Shown: piece by piece, positions 24,771 through 33,833 of the stretch
How positions within the stretch are numbered: the first letter of the stretch is position 1
How the letters are laid out: every line of letters starts with the position of its first letter
Assembly (NCBI GenBank): GCA_036557285.1
Contig: DATBHW010000022.1
Coordinates: 1-64,000, forward strand
DNA length: 64,000 nucleotides
Origin: Ktedonobacterales bacterium
Lineage (GTDB): Bacteria; Chloroflexota; Ktedonobacteria; Ktedonobacterales; DATBGS01
Direction of reading: 5' to 3'
Made by a program: the position numbers and the translations under genes
Notes under the pieces: generated by a model
Databases searched by the model: none
What the model saw: the letters and a program-made list of their open reading frames with translations, nothing else
Told to the model about the DNA's origin: nothing

Positions 24771-25931
24771 ATGAATATCGCCTTTGATCTGGTGGCAGTT
24801 GAGCGGCTGGATGATGGCATGTATACAGCGAGCCTGGCGCTCTTACAGGGTCTGCAAAAAGTGCCTACCGATCACCGCTATCTGCTGCTGACGGGCCGTC
24901 CGGGGCGCTATGCGCACTTTGCCAGGGATAAGCGCTTTGAGATCGTCCACGCGCCCATCCCGATCTTACAGCGCGACGCGGTCTTGCTGGAGCATCAGGT
25001 GTTGGAGCCGCTGACGCTGCGGCGTTTGCGCCCGGATGTGCTGCATAGCCCTGGCCTGGCAAGCCCGCTGCTCTGGCGTGGGCCGGTAGTGCTGACGCTG
25101 CATGATGTGGCTTTTCTCGCTCTGCCGGAGCAGATGTCGCGGGCCAGCCTCTATTACTGGCGCTATGTAGCCTTGCCCAGCGCCCGACGAGCAGCGCGCA
25201 TCGTGACCGTCTCACAGCATGCCCGCCAGGAGATTGCTCGAGAACTGCATCTGCCGCTTGAGCGCATCGAGATGGTCTATAACAGCATTGACGATCAATT
25301 CAAGGCTTCCGTTGCGCCTGAGCGGATTGTCCAGGCACGAGAACGCTATCATCTGAGTGAGCAATACATCCTCTTTGTGAGTACGCTGCACGCGCGCAAG
25401 AATGTGAGCGCGCTGATCCGCGCTTTTGGGCGGCTGGCGTCGGAGCTACCGGACTTCCAGCTTGTGTTAGTCGGTGGCATCAGCGGAGCCTCTGCGGAAA
25501 TTGTGCGTGACGCCGAGCAATCGCCTGCTGCCGCGCGCATTCGCATGACGGGAAGAGTAGCCGATGAAGACCTTCCGGCGCTCTATGCCGGGGCGCGGGT
25601 ATTTGCCCTGCCATCCAAACATGAGGGCTTTGGCCTGACAATGATCGAGGCGATGGCCTGTGGGACGCCGGTGGTCGCCAACAATGCAAGCTGCCTGCCG
25701 GAAGTCGCCGGAGATGCGGCACTGCTGGTGGATGCCGATGATACCGAAGCGTTCGCGGCGGCGCTGCGTCGCGCGGTTGAAGATGAGCCGCTGAGGCGAG
25801 AGTTGGTCGCGCGTGGCTTCCAGCGGGCGGCGCAGTTCCGCCCGGAGGTATGCGCGGGGCAGATGCTCGCGGTCTATGAGCAGGTGGCAGGCCAGCGAGC
25901 GAAACAAGATCGCTCATTCACGCATCCATAA
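24771..25931 (+). CDS. Family 4 glycosyltransferase
   Basis: 386 residues, GT-B fold. MNIAFDLVAVERLDDGMYTA begins the acceptor domain; the donor domain shows YILFVSTLHARKNVSALIRA, RVFALPSKHEGFGLTMIEAM (the EGFGLxxxE motif) and ACGTPVVANNASCLPEVAGD. It ends the fabZ-GT9-GT9-GT4 operon, 21 bases after the previous gene. The donor sugar is unknown. Its 3' end overlaps the convergent next gene by 14 bases. Confidence 0.92.
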   Translation: MNIAFDLVAVERLDDGMYTASLALLQGLQKVPTDHRYLLLTGRPGRYAHFARDKRFEIVHAPIPILQRDAVLLEHQVLEPLTLRRLRPDVLHSPGLASPLLWRGPVVLTLHDVAFLALPEQMSRASLYYWRYVALPSARRAARIVTVSQHARQEIARELHLPLERIEMVYNSIDDQFKASVAPERIVQARERYHLSEQYILFVSTLHARKNVSALIRAFGRLASELPDFQLVLVGGISGASAEIVRDAEQSPAAARIRMTGRVADEDLPALYAGARVFALPSKHEGFGLTMIEAMACGTPVVANNASCLPEVAGDAALLVDADDTEAFAAALRRAVEDEPLRRELVARGFQRAAQFRPEVCAGQMLAVYEQVAGQRAKQDRSFTHP

Positions 25932-26694
25932 CCGCTTGAAACACGATCACTTCGCTGAAGGACACGCCATCAATCTGCATGGCATAGCAGCCTGGCGCTT
26001 GTAGACGGACATAAGAACCCCAAGAGCCTGCCTGGTCCGACCAGAGCAGGCGCAGTTCGGGCAGGAGGGGCGCGGCGTTCCAGTCTTCATAGTCCTGATC
26101 CAGGCCGCCGTTGAAGCGCAGCCCGTTGGGGCCATCAATCTGGCGGCCACGTATCACGACCGGCCCACTATTCCCAGAAGTTATCACCCACAATAGGTTC
26201 GCTCCCCCCCACGCGCTGGTTCCCGCGCCGAACTGCGCTGCATTCGCTGCCGACAGCGTGCCATCTGGGTCAAAGCCCACCGCATACATGGGTCCAGCGC
26301 CAAGCGCCAGACCGTATTGCGGTGAGATGTGCCGGGCCGGTATGAGGGGACACGCCGCGCCCGGAGCCAGGGTGGGCAGATGGAACGGGCGCTGCTCCAG
26401 AGAGGCCCACACCTCCGGTCCTGGCGTGACTGTCGGTTGTGTCGGCGTCTCAGACGGGCGTGCAGGCGCTGTAGGGGAGGCGAGTGAGCGCGCGCTGCGT
26501 TGGAACGGCGGCAGCGCGCCAGTCACCAGCGCGAGCAGGAGCAGAAGCAAGAGGCAGGCGGCCACAGCGATGCGCCGCATCGGGTGTTGCAGCGGGCGCA
26601 GCAGTCTTGCCAGGCTGGGTGCGCCTGACCGCTGCGGCGCCCCATCCGGTCCGGTTTCTCCCTGGTTCCCATTGCGATCCGTTGGGTCTGGCAT
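25918..26694 (-). CDS. Hypothetical membrane-anchored exported protein
   Basis: 258 residues. A charged cytoplasmic N-terminus (about 40 residues) precedes one hydrophobic helix (MRRIAVAACLLLLLLLALVT), a Pro/Thr-rich linker and an outside domain of about 160 residues with many aromatic and Gly residues (HISPQYGLALGAGPMYAVGF; LRLLWSDQAGSWGSYVRLQA; GCYAMQIDGVSFSEVIVFQA). The outside part looks like a beta-sandwich that could bind ligand, but no family is recognised. GAGGTGAGAC precedes the ATG. It lies upstream of nothing else on its strand. Confidence 0.65.
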   Translation of the reverse strand: MPDPTDRNGNQGETGPDGAPQRSGAPSLARLLRPLQHPMRRIAVAACLLLLLLLALVTGALPPFQRSARSLASPTAPARPSETPTQPTVTPGPEVWASLEQRPFHLPTLAPGAACPLIPARHISPQYGLALGAGPMYAVGFDPDGTLSAANAAQFGAGTSAWGGANLLWVITSGNSGPVVIRGRQIDGPNGLRFNGGLDQDYEDWNAAPLLPELRLLWSDQAGSWGSYVRLQAPGCYAMQIDGVSFSEVIVFQAVMDA

Positions 26695-26720
26695 GTCTCA
26701 CCTCTGCCCTGCGCCTCTGC

Positions 26721-27986
26721 TCAGGCAAAATGCGCTGGCCCTTGTGCGCGCTGAATGGGAATGCTGAAGTTGCCGATGCGCAGATCGGGGAGTTCACGGC
26801 GCAGCGTCTCGATCATGGCCGCCATGCCAAGAGGGCGGCCACGCGGGGCAGGCAGGCGTGGCAGCAAGACCTCCGGGTCAATATTCAGGTTGCGTAGCTG
26901 CGCAAGACGCACGCCTGTCTCGCGCAGGAAGGCGATCATGGCCTCAACCTCATCTTCAGCATCGGCCAGTCCAGGGAAGAGCAGGAAATTGATCGCGCTA
27001 TAGACGCCAGCCTCGCGGGCCAGGATCAACGAGCGCCTGACCTCCTGCAAGCCATAGCCGATGGGGCGATAATAAGCGTCGTAGGTTTCAGGGACGGCGG
27101 AAATAGTGCTGGCGCGCAGGCTGTCCAATCCGGCATCGTAGAGGCGTCCAAGCGCGCGCGGATTGCTGGCGTTGGTGTTGATGTTCAGCGTGCCGCGCGC
27201 GGTGCGGGCGCGGATGGCGCGGATGGCCTGCTCGATGCGCCGCGCCTGAAGCAGCGGCTCACCCTCACAGCCTTGCCCAAAGCTCAAGATGGCGTCCGGC
27301 GCGTGTTCCAGATGGGCGACGGCCACAGCGACGATCTCCTCAACGGTTGGGATGAAGGTCAGGCGATCTTGTGGCGAAACGAGATTTTCCTCATCCTGTT
27401 TGGAGATGCAGCCGATGCAGCGTGCGTTGCAGCCAGGCGAGACGGCCACAGCGCCTTCCCAGCGCCCGAAGAAGAGGTTACTGGCGGTGGGGCAGGCGTA
27501 ATCCAGCGCGCAGTGCGCGTGATGCGCCAGCACGCGATTTTCAGGATCGGCGGCCAGGCGCTGCCCTACCAGGCGTTGAAGCGTTTTGCGGTTATAGGCA
27601 TCGGGATGCCATTTGCGCGGGTCATCGGTGGCGAGCGCGGCGACGTACATCTGGCCGTTCATGGCGGCGACGGCGGTATAGCCAAAGAACGGCAGCGGCT
27701 CGGTTTCGAGGGTTTTCGTATAGGCAGGAAGATGCGTGCGCGTATAGCCGATGGGCAGGAGCGCGGCCAGCGCCCAGCCTTTTTTTGCGGGAATGCTCGC
27801 TCGCCGACCGTCACTCGTCAGGCCGCAGGCAAGCCGCTGTGGCAGCATAGAGAGTGTCGCGCCAGCGGGCAGGGGGATCAGGTCGCTGCGTTCCAGCGGG
27901 CGGCCAGTATAATCAATGGCGCGCAGGCGGGCTTCTTCGGCTATCCCTCCGTCGGGAGTGCTGTAGACGGTGTGTGCTGTACTCAT
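26721..27986 (-). CDS. Radical SAM protein
   Basis: About 421 residues. The radical SAM cluster motif is SPGCNARCIGCISKQDEENL (CxxxCxxC), followed by GQGCEGEPLLQ, a SAM-binding segment, and INTNASNPRALGRLYDAGLD. About 160 residues precede the motif and may form a separate domain; no second FeS-cluster (SPASM) motif was noticed at the C-terminus. The reaction is unknown. ATG 27986 is chosen, as the longer frame to 28157 reads across the end of the neighbouring gene and has no better signal. It follows the small gene at 28009 with 22 bases between, so they are likely cotranscribed. Confidence 0.85.
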   Translation of the reverse strand: MSTAHTVYSTPDGGIAEEARLRAIDYTGRPLERSDLIPLPAGATLSMLPQRLACGLTSDGRRASIPAKKGWALAALLPIGYTRTHLPAYTKTLETEPLPFFGYTAVAAMNGQMYVAALATDDPRKWHPDAYNRKTLQRLVGQRLAADPENRVLAHHAHCALDYACPTASNLFFGRWEGAVAVSPGCNARCIGCISKQDEENLVSPQDRLTFIPTVEEIVAVAVAHLEHAPDAILSFGQGCEGEPLLQARRIEQAIRAIRARTARGTLNINTNASNPRALGRLYDAGLDSLRASTISAVPETYDAYYRPIGYGLQEVRRSLILAREAGVYSAINFLLFPGLADAEDEVEAMIAFLRETGVRLAQLRNLNIDPEVLLPRLPAPRGRPLGMAAMIETLRRELPDLRIGNFSIPIQRAQGPAHFA

Positions 27987-28008
27987 CGTTGGATTCTGGG
28001 GAGCGTGA

Positions 28009-28305
28009 TTATTTCGCCTTTTGGGGATCGCCTGAGATTGGTGGTGGGTCATTGGGGTCAAGCGGCGTATCCTCCAGCCGGTCCTGAAAGATTTCTGGAA
28101 CGGCGGCGATTGCAATGGCCGGCTGATCATCAACCTCTGAAATGATCTCAAACACAAAACTGAATAGGATCTGATTGCCGATGGGCGTCTGACTCATCAA
28201 GCGGATGCGTGGGTGGTCCGTCTCGATCCAGGCGTTGATCGTGGCTTCGAGCAATTGGAAGTCGCCATTGCAATCCCCACTATGGAATGTTTTGAAACGA
28301 TACAT
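28009..28305 (-). CDS. Small hypothetical protein upstream of the radical SAM gene
   Basis: 98 residues. MYRFKTFHSGDCNGDFQLLE then INAWIETDHPRIRLMSQTPI and GNQILFSFVFEIISEV suggest a small alpha/beta domain of the kind seen in short sporulation- or toxin-like DUFs, with a disordered Pro-rich tail. GGAG lies nine bases ahead of the ATG. It shares an operon with the radical SAM gene; it is not obviously a modified peptide substrate, as it lacks a Cys- or Gly-rich core. Confidence 0.55.
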   Translation of the reverse strand: MYRFKTFHSGDCNGDFQLLEATINAWIETDHPRIRLMSQTPIGNQILFSFVFEIISEVDDQPAIAIAAVPEIFQDRLEDTPLDPNDPPPISGDPQKAK

Positions 28306-28716
28306 GCTGCCATGCTCCTCTCTTGCCAGAGGATTGCTGTCGGCGCCGCTCCAGGCCGCCTCCCGTCGGTGTCGCAATCAGAATAGTAGGGGCATTGTAT
28401 CACGTCTGCTCTGCGCGTGCCAGAGTGTGATGTAGAGTGGTTCCACCAATTATCGGGGGTTGCCACCTGTAGCGCCGCCGTCCCGGCGGCTCGCCACCTG
28501 TAGCGCCGCCGTCCCGGCGGCTGGACGCTGCGCCAGGGCGAACGCTTGCCCTCCGGGCCACGGCGCCAGCAGGCCAACGCTGGCCGCCGGGACGGCGGCG
28601 CTACAGGTACACCGCCTCGCAGCCCCCTGCCGCCGGGACGGCGGCGCTACAGGCGGCCCCGCTTTTTGGCAGAACCATGTGGAGTGGGAGCGTCACACAA
28701 ATGAGGGAAGGTGAAG
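28306..28716. other. Intergenic region with a palindromic repeat cluster
   Basis: The spacer between the small minus-strand gene and the helicase gene. It is dominated by four copies of the dispersed repeat (28462-28653). The rest carries no clear gene. Confidence 0.5.
28462..28653. repeat. Composite palindromic repeat: two forward and two inverted units
   Basis: Units with core CTGTAGCGCCGCCGTCCCGG sit at 28462-28491 and 28493-28522 (tandem, 31-base period) and inverted at 28582-28608 and 28630-28653. A central segment (about 28523-28581) contains GACGCTGCGCCAGGGCGAAC and CCAACGCTGG. The same arrangement recurs at 48.2 kb with the centre in the opposite orientation, which suggests a mobile repeat rather than chance hairpins. 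Confidence 0.85.
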
Positions 28717-28799
28717 ATTGATCGAGCCACTTGAAGAGGCGCCTGTGCTTGATCTGGTGCGCGTGCTGGCCGGACTCTATTGCGCGATGATGCTGGCTC

Positions 28800-28828
28800 T
28801 TGTACAAATGTTTGGGCAGGGGTACAAT
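28800..28828 (+). promoter_or_regulatory. Sigma-70-type promoter of the helicase cluster
   Basis: TTGTAC (28800-28805) and TACAAT (28823-28828) with a 17-base spacer, about 75 bases ahead of the helicase start. Confidence 0.6.
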
Positions 28829-28902
28829 GAAGGTACCTGATTTTGCCGATGTTGTAAGGGCAAGAAACCAATAGGCTTGCTTGAATAGCGCAGAATGTTC
28901 GC

Positions 28903-30582
28903 ATGGACCAGACAACATCTGAACGGCTTGCTTCCCTGCCATCTGCTCCACCCGTCGATCAGCCGGTGCGCCTGCGCTTCGAGCGTGGCACGCTGCTGAT
29001 CGAAGGTCTCCCCACACCTGCTGACAAACATCCTGGCGGGAGACCAGCCTGGCTTCCGGCAAGCTGCGTCTTTGATGGCCGCGTTGGCGCGTATCGCGCG
29101 TTTGCCTACCACTATCGTGAGGTCGTGCTGGCGCTGCGCCGGGCAGATATACCGCTGTTCGATCAGGCGCCGCTCTACGCGCCAACTTCATTTCGTCTGG
29201 TCGCCGCTCCTGAGCGTCCCTATGCCCATCAGACCGAGGCGCTCAAAGCCTGGAAGCAGAGCGGGATGCGCGGTGTGGTAGTGTTGCCGACGGGCGCGGG
29301 CAAGACGCATGTGGGGGCGCTGGCGCTGGCGGCTGCCGGACGTCCGGCAATCGTCCTGGTCTATACACGCGAACTCCTGCGCCAGTGGCACTCAGTCCTG
29401 ACGGCGACCTTTGCTCTGCCAGTCGGGATCATGGGCGATGGTCTGCTGGACGCCGATCACGATCTGGTTGTAGCGACGTATGATTCGGCCTTTCGTCACT
29501 TCGACCATTGGGGCAACCGCTGGGGGCTGGTCATTTTTGATGAGTGCCACCGGCTGTCGGCCAGTACCTATACGCAGGCTGCGCAGTTTTTGCTGGCGCC
29601 CCTGCGCCTGGGCCTGTCAGCGACACCGGAGGGCAGCGATGGAGAACTGCCGCCCAGCCTGACGGAAGTGGTCGGGTCAATTGTTTATCGCCGGACGGCT
29701 GATGAATTGCAGGGCGATACCCTGGCCCCCTATGAGATTCGGCGGATTGCGGTTGATCTGACGGATGAGGAGCGTGTGCGCTACGAGGAACTGACGGTAG
29801 AACGCGACGCCTTTTTAAGAGGGCGCGGCATCAAGCTGGGCGCTCCGGGCGGCTGGGAGATGTTCTTGCGGGCCAGCGCGGGCAGCGCCGAGGGACGCCG
29901 GGCACTGCTGGCGCATCACGAGCGTCGCTTGCTGGCTCGCGGCGCTGAGACAAAGCTGGCGGTGCTGGCGGAACTGCTCCAACAGCATCCGCGCGAGCAG
30001 GTGTTGGTTTTCACCGATGATACCGCGACGGCGTATGAGGCTTCGGCCCGCTTTCTCTTGCCGGTCATCACTCATGAGACGCCTGCCCGCGAGCGGACCG
30101 AGTGGATGACGCTGTTTCGCACCGGCAAGCTGCGGGCGCTGGTAGCTTCGCATGTGTTGGATGAGGGGATTGATGTGCCTGCCGCTGCTGTGGGCATCTT
30201 GCTATCGGGGAGCGGCTCGGTGCGTGAGGCGGTGCAGCGGTTGGGGCGGATTCTGCGCCGCAGCCCTGAAAAGCGCCAGGCAGTGTTGTATGAAGTCGTG
30301 GCGCGGCAGACCAGCGAGGAAGGGACGGCGCGGCGGCGCGGGCGTAATCCGGCGTATCAGGCCGGGCATAAACGCACAGGCCATGAACCACCTGACGAGG
30401 GGAAGGTGAAGCCCTTCAAGGGCCGCCGACGCTGGGACCAGCTTGGCATTGATGTCCGCCGCTCAAAAAAGGTTGCCGAGTCGGGCGTGTCTTACGAAAC
30501 GGACATCTGGAGTCTGGACGGACAGCCGACAACAGCAGATCCTGAACCAGAACCACAGCAGAAAGAACCGGAGTCGGAGTAA
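28903..30582 (+). CDS. XPB-like superfamily 2 DNA helicase
   Basis: 559 residues. Motif I LPTGAGKTH (about 128-136), motif II FDECHRL, motif III LGLSATPEG, motif V-like VASHVLDEGIDVPAA and motif VI QRLGRILRRS show an active SF2 helicase. The compact order with a short N-terminal domain (VRLRFERGTLLIEGLP) and the helicase split by an insertion resembles archaeal and bacterial XPB/Rad25 repair helicases. The downstream DUF790 gene (31628) encodes the matching Bax1-type nuclease, so the pair likely unwinds and cuts damaged DNA. The last 100 residues are basic and disordered. Confidence 0.9.
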   Translation: MDQTTSERLASLPSAPPVDQPVRLRFERGTLLIEGLPTPADKHPGGRPAWLPASCVFDGRVGAYRAFAYHYREVVLALRRADIPLFDQAPLYAPTSFRLVAAPERPYAHQTEALKAWKQSGMRGVVVLPTGAGKTHVGALALAAAGRPAIVLVYTRELLRQWHSVLTATFALPVGIMGDGLLDADHDLVVATYDSAFRHFDHWGNRWGLVIFDECHRLSASTYTQAAQFLLAPLRLGLSATPEGSDGELPPSLTEVVGSIVYRRTADELQGDTLAPYEIRRIAVDLTDEERVRYEELTVERDAFLRGRGIKLGAPGGWEMFLRASAGSAEGRRALLAHHERRLLARGAETKLAVLAELLQQHPREQVLVFTDDTATAYEASARFLLPVITHETPARERTEWMTLFRTGKLRALVASHVLDEGIDVPAAAVGILLSGSGSVREAVQRLGRILRRSPEKRQAVLYEVVARQTSEEGTARRRGRNPAYQAGHKRTGHEPPDEGKVKPFKGRRRWDQLGIDVRRSKKVAESGVSYETDIWSLDGQPTTADPEPEPQQKEPESE

Positions 30583-30617
30583 GAGAGCTATCTTTAGCAG
30601 CGCAGAAAGGGCAAACG

Positions 30618-31586
30618 ATGAGTACCGTCCCGATCAAGGAATTTCGCGTCGAACTCAGTGATCTCACTTTTACGGGTCATGATCTGGTTCGCCCGGAGTC
30701 AGTGCTGGCTCAGCCCAACGGCACGCTCTGGGTGTCGGATGGGCGCGGCGGCGTGACGCGCATCGCTCCCAGCGGAGAGCAGCAGTTTTTTGGCGGGCTA
30801 GGCGGTGAGCCGAATGGGTTGGCGATGGCAGATGATGGCTCGCTCTTGATCGCCAACATTGGTACGGGTACCATCCAAAAACTGTATCCCGATGGCCGGA
30901 CCGAAGAGTTTTTGACGGAGATTGATGGCGTTCCGGTGACGTGCGCCAACTATGTGTTCCTCGATAGCAAAAACCGGCTGTGGATGGCTTTCTCCACGCG
31001 CGAATCCCACTGGTGGCCTGCCGCCGCCAGCCCGCGACCCGATGGCTACATCGCGCTGCTCGATGAGAAGGGGCCGCGCATCGTGCGCGATGATATTTTC
31101 TTTACCAACGAGATTCGCCTCGATGCCAGCGAAGCATACCTCTATGTGGCCGAGACGATGAAAAACCATATCATCCGCTTCCGCGTGCAGCCAGATGGCA
31201 GCCTGACGGATAAAGAGATCGTTGGCCCGCCGAGTCTGGGCCTTGGCGCGGCGGTAGATGGCTTCGCCTTTGACCAGGATGGCAATATCTGGGTGACGAC
31301 GGTGCTGCGCAATGGCGTCGGGATTATCACGCCCGACGGCGATTATCATGTGGTCTTCGAGGAGGCGAACGAGCCGCTGCTGTCCAGCTTCGAGGACAAA
31401 GTTGCCGCCGGGGAGGCCAGTCCGGCGGATATGGCGGCCACCGTTGGGCAGACGCTGCAACTGGTGACGAGCGTCAACTTCGGCGGCCCCGACCTGCGAA
31501 CCGTCTATGTCGGTTCGCTGGCGCTGAGCCAACTACCGACCTTTCGCTCTCCCGTTCCGGGGTTGCCCATGCGTCACTGGAAGTAG
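30618..31586 (+). CDS. SMP-30/gluconolactonase-like beta-propeller protein
   Basis: 322 residues with six propeller-like repeats: RPESVLAQPNGTLWVSDGRG, EPNGLAMADDGSLLIANIGT, DSKNRLWMAFSTRESHWWPA, FTNEIRLDASEAYLYVAETM and VDGFAFDQDGNIWVTTVLRN. The NEIRLD and DGFAFD positions fit the metal-binding Asn/Asp of SMP-30-like lactonases and hydrolases. It is cytoplasmic. It is sandwiched between the XPB-like helicase and its nuclease partner, with 35 and 41 base gaps, so it is probably in one transcript, though a repair role is not evident. Confidence 0.85.
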   Translation: MSTVPIKEFRVELSDLTFTGHDLVRPESVLAQPNGTLWVSDGRGGVTRIAPSGEQQFFGGLGGEPNGLAMADDGSLLIANIGTGTIQKLYPDGRTEEFLTEIDGVPVTCANYVFLDSKNRLWMAFSTRESHWWPAAASPRPDGYIALLDEKGPRIVRDDIFFTNEIRLDASEAYLYVAETMKNHIIRFRVQPDGSLTDKEIVGPPSLGLGAAVDGFAFDQDGNIWVTTVLRNGVGIITPDGDYHVVFEEANEPLLSSFEDKVAAGEASPADMAATVGQTLQLVTSVNFGGPDLRTVYVGSLALSQLPTFRSPVPGLPMRHWK

Positions 31587-31627
31587 GGCGCTGGCCTTTC
31601 ATGTAGCCTGTAGAAAGAACGGGCAGT

Positions 31628-32923
31628 ATGCTGACCTCTGATCTCGTGCTGGCAAAGCGTGAGGGCGATCATGTATCGCCCTTTCGATTGGACCCGGAAG
31701 ACCAGGCCAATGTACGGCTGGCGGAGGCGCTGATCGAACTTTTCACCCGGCACGTTGGACAGCCGCGCGAAGTCCTGAACGCGGCGCTGGCCGATTTTGT
31801 GGGCGTCTCGCCAGCCTTCCGCATCCCACGCGGATTGGTCAAGCTGCTTGGAGATGAGCGCGCCGAGTTTGCGCCGCCGCCAACGCCGCTGCCATCGTTG
31901 GAACTGCGGCGGCGCGTCTTCCTCGCTGCGGCTGAGCAGCATCCGCTGAGCCTGGCGCCCAGCATGCTGACGCCAATAACGGCGCTGGATATTCATGCTG
32001 AAGTGGCAGCCGCGCTCTCGGCTGAACTGGAGCGCGACGTGCAGGCAGAGGAGATTGCCGCCGGACTCTTCGCTGACCGGCGCGATCAGCAGCGCCTGCT
32101 TTCGTTCGATGCGCCGACCCCCCGCTGGCTGCTGGAACGCTACAATCTGGCGCAGGCGCAGGGAACGCTCTATCGCTGCATCCGCATGCAGTTGGTGGCT
32201 GAGCGCAATATCCCGGCGCGCTATCAACAGCTTTTCCGGTTGATCAAGTTTCACCGGCTGATTCACCAGATTACCGGCGACCCTGATCGTGGCTACGAGA
32301 TCGAACTGGATGGTCCGGCCAGCGTGCTGCACTGCACCACGCGCTACGGCCTGGATATGGCCGTCTTTCTGCCCGCGCTGCTGTGGTGTACGAAGTGGCG
32401 CATGAAGGCCGAACTCCAGGAGCCGGGCGGCAAAACGCGCTGGCTGGCGCTGTCCAGCGCCACGACGACGCTGGTTTCGCACTACAAAGATCAGCCGCTC
32501 TATGATTCGGCGCTGGAGCGCACGTTTGCGGAGCGTTTTGAGCGGTTGGATAGCCCCTGGCGGCTTGAGCGCGAGACAGAAATTATTCACCTGGGACAGA
32601 TGGTGCTGATCCCTGATTTTCGCTTCCGGCATCGAGAGGATAGGCGCACGGCGCTGCTGGAGATTGTCGGCTACTGGCGGCCAGAGTATCTGCGGCGCAA
32701 GTTTGCCAAACTGGCGGCGGCAGGGCGCAGCGATCTGATCGTGGCGCTGAACGCAGAACTGCATGTGGGCGCGCGCGAGCGTGAGCGGCTGGATGCGCTG
32801 CCTGGGCCGGTCGTCTTCTTTAAGCAGGCGCTGGACCCCAAGGCGGTACTGGAAGCGTTAGAACAGATTCCCGCCGCTTCAGCCACTGTGGGAGACGTTT
32901 CCGACGATAGTTCTGGTGATTAG
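31628..32923 (+). CDS. Bax1-type (DUF790) endonuclease, partner of XPB
   Basis: 431 residues. The C-terminal part holds a PD-(D/E)xK-like nuclease core, MVLIPDFRFRHREDRRTALL then LEIVGYWRPEYLRRKFAKLA, as in Bax1, which archaea pair with XPB to form a helicase-nuclease machine. The N-terminal two thirds (MLTSDLVLAKREGDHVSPFR; GYEIELDGPASVLHCTTRYG) match the helical and NTD-like regions of DUF790. It follows the SMP-30 gene after 41 bases and its stop overlaps that of rimM by four bases. Role inferred from known XPB-Bax1 pairs. Confidence 0.85.
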   Translation: MLTSDLVLAKREGDHVSPFRLDPEDQANVRLAEALIELFTRHVGQPREVLNAALADFVGVSPAFRIPRGLVKLLGDERAEFAPPPTPLPSLELRRRVFLAAAEQHPLSLAPSMLTPITALDIHAEVAAALSAELERDVQAEEIAAGLFADRRDQQRLLSFDAPTPRWLLERYNLAQAQGTLYRCIRMQLVAERNIPARYQQLFRLIKFHRLIHQITGDPDRGYEIELDGPASVLHCTTRYGLDMAVFLPALLWCTKWRMKAELQEPGGKTRWLALSSATTTLVSHYKDQPLYDSALERTFAERFERLDSPWRLERETEIIHLGQMVLIPDFRFRHREDRRTALLEIVGYWRPEYLRRKFAKLAAAGRSDLIVALNAELHVGARERERLDALPGPVVFFKQALDPKAVLEALEQIPAASATVGDVSDDSSGD

Positions 32924-33540
32924 CGGGCTTCCTCGAAGCGATCATCGAAGAGGCCAGGAATGGGGGTGATGACGATGACCCCTGCCGCAATATCTACGCG
33001 CCTGACCATTTCCTTGACCGCAGGTACCAGCACTTCCCGCCCGGTGCCTGCTTCGCGCACGACATAGACATCATTGGCTCCGGTTGTCAGGATGTCAGTA
33101 ATCACGCCCAACTGCTGGCCGCTGAGGGACTCGACACGCAGGCCGATCAGGTCGTGAATATAGTATTGGTCTGCCGGAAGCGTGGGGAGGTGCGCGAGTG
33201 GAATGCTAATCACCTGGCCGATGAGCGCTTCGGCGGCGTTGGCGCTGTCAATGCCAGCCAGACGCAGCAAGACCATATTTTCCTTGTAGGGGCTGGCTTT
33301 GCTGATGCGGCGGCGCTGATGCTCAGGGCCGAGGTAGACCTCGCGTAGCTGGTTGAAGCGATTCGGGATGTCGGTCTGGGGAAGCACCTTCACGTCGCCG
33401 CGCAGGCCAAAAAGGGCCACAATGCGCCCGATTGTGACCCATTCTTCGCTTGCTTCCTCTGCCTCTGCTGGCTCCTGGCGCTGGCGTCGGTGTCCGGCAG
33501 CAGGCGCGGGTTCAGGGGGCGTGGAGGGGTGGCCGCTCAT
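32920..33540 (-). CDS. rimM: Ribosome maturation factor RimM
   Basis: 206 residues. After a Pro/Glu-rich leader of about 30 residues comes the RimM N domain (WVTIGRIVALFGLRGDVKVL) and the PRC-barrel (YYIHDLIGLRVESLSGQQLG; NDVYVVREAGTGREVLVPAV). It assists 30S head assembly through uS19. The ATG at 33540 lies inside the end of khpA (29-base overlap). Usually trmD and rplS follow; here rimM ends the cluster and meets the convergent Bax1 gene. Confidence 0.93.
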   Translation of the reverse strand: MSGHPSTPPEPAPAAGHRRQRQEPAEAEEASEEWVTIGRIVALFGLRGDVKVLPQTDIPNRFNQLREVYLGPEHQRRRISKASPYKENMVLLRLAGIDSANAAEALIGQVISIPLAHLPTLPADQYYIHDLIGLRVESLSGQQLGVITDILTTGANDVYVVREAGTGREVLVPAVKEMVRRVDIAAGVIVITPIPGLFDDRFEEAR

Positions 33541-33766
33541 CAATCTCAAGCGATGTATGTTTGCCCTGCTTGGCGCCAGCGGAGCGCAGCAGGCTGCGCA
33601 TGGCTTTGGCGACACGTCCCTGGCGGCCAATGACCTTGCCGAAGTCTTCTTGCGCGACGCGCAGTTCAAGCGCCAGCACCGCGCGGTCATTGCGAACTTC
33701 GCGCACCTGGACGGCTTCGGGGTGATCAACCAATGATCGGGCAATGTATTCGATCAGCTTACGCAT
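33512..33766 (-). CDS. khpA: KH-domain RNA-binding protein KhpA
   Basis: 84 residues. MRKLIEYIARSLVDHPEAVQ then the KH core FGKVIGRQGRVAKAMRSLLR with its GxxG loop (GRQG). KhpA-type proteins (YlqC) bind RNA together with KhpB and affect cell length and division. Position between rpsP and rimM is the usual bacterial order. It overlaps rimM by 29 bases. Confidence 0.92.
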   Translation of the reverse strand: MRKLIEYIARSLVDHPEAVQVREVRNDRAVLALELRVAQEDFGKVIGRQGRVAKAMRSLLRSAGAKQGKHTSLEIDERPPLHAP

Positions 33767-33833
33767 GGTCTTGAAGCTTTCTGCTCTGGGCCAGGCCGAG
33801 GCTCTGGCCCTCTGAAGAACCGGAGCGCATCAT

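Noticed and set aside
28717-28830. 37-codon TTG-started hydrophobic frame ahead of the helicase gene
   Set aside because: A weak ribosome-binding site exists, but it overlaps the helicase promoter and needs a rare start codon.
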